From positions 1 through 9,301 of the forward strand of contig VXRS01000164.1 in NCBI GenBank assembly GCA_009838385.1: a stretch of DNA of 9,301 nt. The letters run 5' to 3'. Below, piece after piece: positions 6,277 to 9,301 of this stretch. The translations under genes were made by a program, and so were the position numbers. Position 1 is the first letter of the stretch. The number at the start of each line of letters is the position of its first letter. The notes beneath the pieces are model-generated. The model was given only the letters and a program-made list of their open reading frames with translations, searched no databases and was not told the DNA's origin. Source of the DNA: Dehalococcoidia bacterium (lineage in GTDB: Bacteria > Chloroflexota > Dehalococcoidia > Tepidiformales > Tepidiformaceae).

Positions 6277-7485
6277 ATGAGCCGGGAACAGTTGATTGAA
6301 ATGGCCCGTCGCGAGGTCGAGAACCTCGCCGCCGATCGCATCGACCTCGCCGACGACGTCTTCAGGATGCCCACGAGCGCCTACTACGACCCCGACCGCT
6401 GGCGCCTCGAGGTCGACCGTATCTTCAAGCGGCTCCCCCTCGCCCTGGGCTTCTCCTGCGAACTTCCGGATCCCGGCGACTACCGCTCCCTCGATGTCTG
6501 CGGCGTGCCCGTCCTCATGGCGCGCGACATCGACGGTGAGGTTCGCGCGTTCGTGAACATGTGCAGTCACCGTGGCGCCATCGTCGTCGACGAAGGTCGT
6601 GGCAACTCCCGCGGCTTCCGCTGCCCCTACCACGCCTGGAGCTACGACCTCCAGGGCAACCTCGTCTCGATCTTCGACTCCGGCAACTTCGGCGATGTGG
6701 ACAAGTCCTGCTACGGCCTCACGCCTCTCCCCTGCTCGGAGCGCGCCGGGCTGGTCTGGGTCACCCTCAACCCCTCCTCCGACGTTGACATCGACCTCTT
6801 CCTCGCGGGCTACGACGAGATGCTCGACCACCTCGGCTTCGCCGACTGCCATGTCATCGGCCGCCAGAACCTCGACGGCCCCAACTGGAAGGTCGCCTAC
6901 GATGGCTACCGCGACCTCTACCACATCCCCATCCTCCACCGGAACAGCTTCGGCCCCGACTCCGCCTACCAGCCCGACTACTACGCCTGGGGCTCGCACG
7001 TGCGCATGGTGTCCCCCACTCGCTTCACCCGCGCCGCCGACCTCCCCGAGGACCAGTGGCAGATGGAGGACCTGACTCCCGGCATCTGGACCATCTTCCC
7101 CAACATCTCTATTGCTGGCGGTCGCGGCTCCGCCGCCTACGACGGCCAGGGCGGCGCTACGCCCTTCATGGTCTCGCAGATGTTCCCCGGCAAGACGCCC
7201 GAGGAGTCCGTCACCATCCAGAATTTCCTCCTCCCCGAGGAGCCCGACCCCGACGACGAAGAGCGCTACGCCGAGATCATGAAGATGTACTTCGATGTGG
7301 TCGGCGACGAGGACTACTACACCGGCTTCCGCGTGCAGCGCGCCCTCAAGACCGGCGCCAAGGACCACAACCTCTTCGGCCGCAACGAGGGTGGCGGGCA
7401 GATGTTCCACAAGTGGGTTCAGGCCCTCATCGACACCGAGGACAAGGACCTGAACGCCCTCCTCGAGCGCGGGGTCGAGGTCTGA
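6277..7485 (+). CDS. Rieske non-haem iron oxygenase, alpha (catalytic) subunit
   Basis: This 402-residue protein matches the alpha subunits of aromatic ring-hydroxylating oxygenases, which insert oxygen into organic substrates using electrons from a reductase and ferredoxin. The N-terminal Rieske domain (about 50-160) binds a 2Fe-2S cluster through C96-S-H98 (MCSHRG) and C116-P-Y-H119. The catalytic domain carries N203-W-K, then bridging Asp213, His216 and His221 in DLYHIPILH. The third iron ligand is probably Asp346 or its neighbours Asp344/Glu345 in GDEDYYTGFRVQRAL, followed by FGRNEGGGQMFHKW, typical of the family's C-terminus. The ATG at 6277 has GGAGG at 6268-6272, a short 4-nt spacing; an ATG at 6301 is the alternative. 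No beta subunit, ferredoxin or reductase is in the window, so partners must come from elsewhere, or it may be an alpha-only enzyme. The ThDP enzyme gene follows by 59 bp. Confidence 0.95.
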   Translation: MSREQLIEMARREVENLAADRIDLADDVFRMPTSAYYDPDRWRLEVDRIFKRLPLALGFSCELPDPGDYRSLDVCGVPVLMARDIDGEVRAFVNMCSHRGAIVVDEGRGNSRGFRCPYHAWSYDLQGNLVSIFDSGNFGDVDKSCYGLTPLPCSERAGLVWVTLNPSSDVDIDLFLAGYDEMLDHLGFADCHVIGRQNLDGPNWKVAYDGYRDLYHIPILHRNSFGPDSAYQPDYYAWGSHVRMVSPTRFTRAADLPEDQWQMEDLTPGIWTIFPNISIAGGRGSAAYDGQGGATPFMVSQMFPGKTPEESVTIQNFLLPEEPDPDDEERYAEIMKMYFDVVGDEDYYTGFRVQRALKTGAKDHNLFGRNEGGGQMFHKWVQALIDTEDKDLNALLERGVEV

Positions 7486-7510
7486 CGCCGGCCCGGACGA
7501 TGTAGGCTTG

Positions 7511-7535
7511 CCCGCGCGAGCTCGACTCGCGCGGG
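7511..7535 (+). promoter_or_regulatory. Perfect hairpin between the Rieske and ThDP-enzyme genes, overlapping the ribosome binding region
   Basis: CCCGCGCGAG (7511-7520) and CTCGCGCGGG (7526-7535) form a perfect 10-bp stem with loop CTCGA. It lies 25 bp after the Rieske stop and 9 bp before the ThDP gene ATG. The only purine-rich candidate ribosome binding site, GGGGGT at 7533-7538, begins inside the 3' arm. No T-run follows, so a standard intrinsic terminator is unlikely. It may attenuate transcription, stabilise the upstream message, or limit translation of the downstream gene. Confidence 0.6.
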
Positions 7536-7544
7536 GGTGTCGTC

Positions 7545-9275
7545 ATGAAGGGCTCCGAGTACATCGCGAAGAGCTGGCTCGCCTATGGCGTCGAGGCCAT
7601 CTTCCTCGTCCCCACGAACCTCTTCGACTCCCTCGTCATGCTCGAGGGGACCGGCGTCCGCCGCGTCCTCACGCACGGCGAGAAGGCCGCCGGCTACATG
7701 GCCGACGGCTACGCCAAGGCCGCGGGACGCCCCGGCATCGTGATCAGCCAGGGTGGACCCGGCGCGACTAACCTTGCCGCCGGCCTGGCCGAGCCCTGGC
7801 AGGCCTCGACCCCTGTCATCGCCTTCACCGGCGCCCGTTCCGGCGCGCAGGCCTACAAGAACGCCTACCAGGACGTGCGTGCTCACTTCGAGAGCGTAAC
7901 CAAGTTCAGCGCCGACGTGACCCGCACGGAGCGGCTCGCCGACCTCATCCCCCAGGCCTTCCGCGAGGCCACCTCCGGCGACCCCCGCCCCGTCCACCTC
8001 GCCATCGCCGCTGAAGCCGAGGCCGGCGAAGCCGACCTCCCCGAGCCTGTCGGCGACCCCCGCTACGCCACCTGCCCCTCCGTCCGCGCCGAGCCCCCCG
8101 CCGAGGGTATCGACGAGGCGCTGGCGCTCCTGCTCCAGGCCGAACGGCCCGTCATCATCGCCGGCGGCGGCGTCATGACCGCCGGCGCCTGGCCCGAGCT
8201 CATCGAGCTCGCCGAGAAGCTCGCCATCCCCGTTGCGACGTCCCTGTCCGGGAAAGGGGCGATCAACGAGAACCATCCCCTCGCCGTGGGCGTGCTCGGC
8301 TCCTACGCCCGCAAGTCCGCCAACGAGATCGTCGCCAACGCCGACCTCGCCCTCATCGTGGGGACGCGCACCGGCAGCCAGAGCACGAACGGCTGGACCC
8401 TTCCGAGCCGTGAGGCCGACATTATCCACATCAACGTCGATCCCTCCGAGTTGGGTCGCAACTTCCCCGCGAACACCAAGGTCGCTGTCGCCGCCGACGC
8501 CAAGCTGGCGCTCGCGGGCCTCGTGGCCGCTGCCGGCGACACCGTCCGGCCGCCCGGCGAGTGGGTCGCCGAGGTCCAGCGCATCGTCCGCCACTGGTGG
8601 GAGGGCAAGGAGCCCCTCCTCGCCTCCGGCGACGCCCCCATCCGCCCCGAGCGCCTCTGCCGCGAGCTCACCGAGACCCTGCCCCCCGACGCCGTCGTCG
8701 TCGCCGACACCGGCTACGCCGCCGCCTGGTCCGGGGCCTTCTTCGAGCTGCGCCAGCCCGGCAAGCGCTTCTTCCGCTGCGAGGGCTCCCTGGGCTGGGC
8801 CCTTCCTGCCGCCCAGGGCGTGAAGGTCGCCGTCGGCGACACGCCCGTCATCTGCTTCACCGGCGACGGCGGCTTCTGGTACCACCTCGGCGAACTCGAA
8901 ACCGCCGTTCGCTACGGGCTCAACGTCGTCTACGTCGTCCTCAACAACCACGCCCTCGCCTTCGATACGCACATCCTCGACTTCCGCTTCGATAGCAAGG
9001 CCTACGAGCTCGCGGAGTTCGGCGACGTTGACTTCTCCGCCGTCGCCCGCGCCGTCGGCTGCGACGGCGTCCGCGTGACCGACCCTGAGCAGCTACGTGG
9101 CGCCATCGAGGACGCCCTCGGCAATGCCCGCCCGACCGTCATCGACGTCGTCATCGACCACGATGCGGTCGCTCCCGTGACCGCCTACGACCGCGCCGGG
9201 CGTCGTGAGCGAATGGTGGTCGACGACCTCGACGAGATCGTCACCAGCCGTGGGGACGGCGGCTCGCCCGCGTGA
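7545..9275 (+). CDS. Acetolactate-synthase-like thiamine diphosphate-dependent enzyme
   Basis: This 576-residue protein has the three-domain layout of acetolactate synthase, benzoylformate decarboxylase and related ThDP enzymes. The N-terminal pyrimidine-binding domain (about 1-165) holds the cofactor-activating Glu46 in HGEKAAGYMADGYAK, then SQGGPGATN (68-76). The central domain is at about 185-330 (RPVIIAGGGV, then INVDPSELGRNF). The C-terminal pyrophosphate domain (about 365-545) carries G440-D-G442 followed after 24 residues by N467-N468, the GDG-X(24)-NN Mg-ThDP motif. The residue before the catalytic Glu is Gly, not the His of classical acetolactate synthases. No regulatory subunit gene follows, which fits a catabolic carboligase, decarboxylase or lyase better than valine/isoleucine synthesis; the exact reaction is unknown. 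The ATG at 7545 has only the weak site GGGGGT at 7533-7538. It is probably transcribed with the Rieske gene unless the hairpin between them terminates. The last 26 bp of the window after it show nothing recognisable. Confidence 0.94.
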   Translation: MKGSEYIAKSWLAYGVEAIFLVPTNLFDSLVMLEGTGVRRVLTHGEKAAGYMADGYAKAAGRPGIVISQGGPGATNLAAGLAEPWQASTPVIAFTGARSGAQAYKNAYQDVRAHFESVTKFSADVTRTERLADLIPQAFREATSGDPRPVHLAIAAEAEAGEADLPEPVGDPRYATCPSVRAEPPAEGIDEALALLLQAERPVIIAGGGVMTAGAWPELIELAEKLAIPVATSLSGKGAINENHPLAVGVLGSYARKSANEIVANADLALIVGTRTGSQSTNGWTLPSREADIIHINVDPSELGRNFPANTKVAVAADAKLALAGLVAAAGDTVRPPGEWVAEVQRIVRHWWEGKEPLLASGDAPIRPERLCRELTETLPPDAVVVADTGYAAAWSGAFFELRQPGKRFFRCEGSLGWALPAAQGVKVAVGDTPVICFTGDGGFWYHLGELETAVRYGLNVVYVVLNNHALAFDTHILDFRFDSKAYELAEFGDVDFSAVARAVGCDGVRVTDPEQLRGAIEDALGNARPTVIDVVIDHDAVAPVTAYDRAGRRERMVVDDLDEIVTSRGDGGSPA

Positions 9276-9301
9276 CCGCTCCCCCCGGCCTGCCCCTCCG
9301 C

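Noticed and set aside
6204..6374. Upstream extension of the MBL hydrolase to an ATG at 6374
   Set aside because: The extra 57 residues overlap the start of the divergent Rieske gene and lie outside the fold, which begins right after the ATG at 6203.
7419..8972. 517-codon open frame on the minus strand opposite the ThDP enzyme and Rieske 3' end
   Set aside because: It is a Gly/Val/Asp-rich shadow of the real gene with no family signature; the ThDP frame has complete cofactor motifs.

Overview
The window is GC-rich bacterial DNA that is almost fully coded, with no RNA genes, insertion sequences or CRISPR. Several features suggest a Chloroflexota lineage such as the SAR202/Dehalococcoidia group: twin-arginine lipoprotein signals followed by Asp/Ala-rich linkers, large family-5 solute-binding proteins in multiple copies, and a Rieske oxygenase beside an acetolactate-synthase-like ThDP enzyme. 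This placement is an inference from gene style, not from a marker gene.

The left half (1-4835) is transcribed on the minus strand. In transcription order it holds an MscS-type mechanosensitive channel (3615-4835), a complete family-5 ABC substrate-binding lipoprotein (1492-3471), and a second, closely related substrate-binding lipoprotein cut by the window edge (1-1168). The two binding-protein genes are a diverged tandem duplication with a period of about 2.3 kb. The 323-bp gap between them still carries a decayed copy of the 3' end of the MscS gene, so the duplicated unit ran from the mscS tail through the binding protein. Leader hairpins and ribosome binding sites were copied as well. A GC-rich hairpin lies close to the duplication junction.

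The right half (4916-9275) is a small catabolic-looking cluster. A VOC/glyoxalase-fold protein (+) converges with a metallo-beta-lactamase-fold hydrolase (-), their stop codons 4 bp apart. The hydrolase diverges from a Rieske non-haem iron oxygenase alpha subunit (+), which is followed by an acetolactate-synthase-like ThDP enzyme (+). A perfect 10-bp hairpin sits between the last two genes and its 3' arm reaches the probable ribosome binding site of the ThDP gene. All catalytic or metal-binding residues expected for the four families are present, so the enzymes look functional.

A plausible joint role is uptake of an organic solute by the lipoproteins and its oxidation and cleavage by the enzymes. 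The substrate cannot be read from sequence, and no permease, ATPase, ferredoxin, reductase or oxygenase beta subunit lies in the window. I see no clearly new defence or mobile system. The most informative signals are the fossil of the tandem duplication, the patchwork of conservation between the two binding proteins, and the hairpin in front of the ThDP gene.
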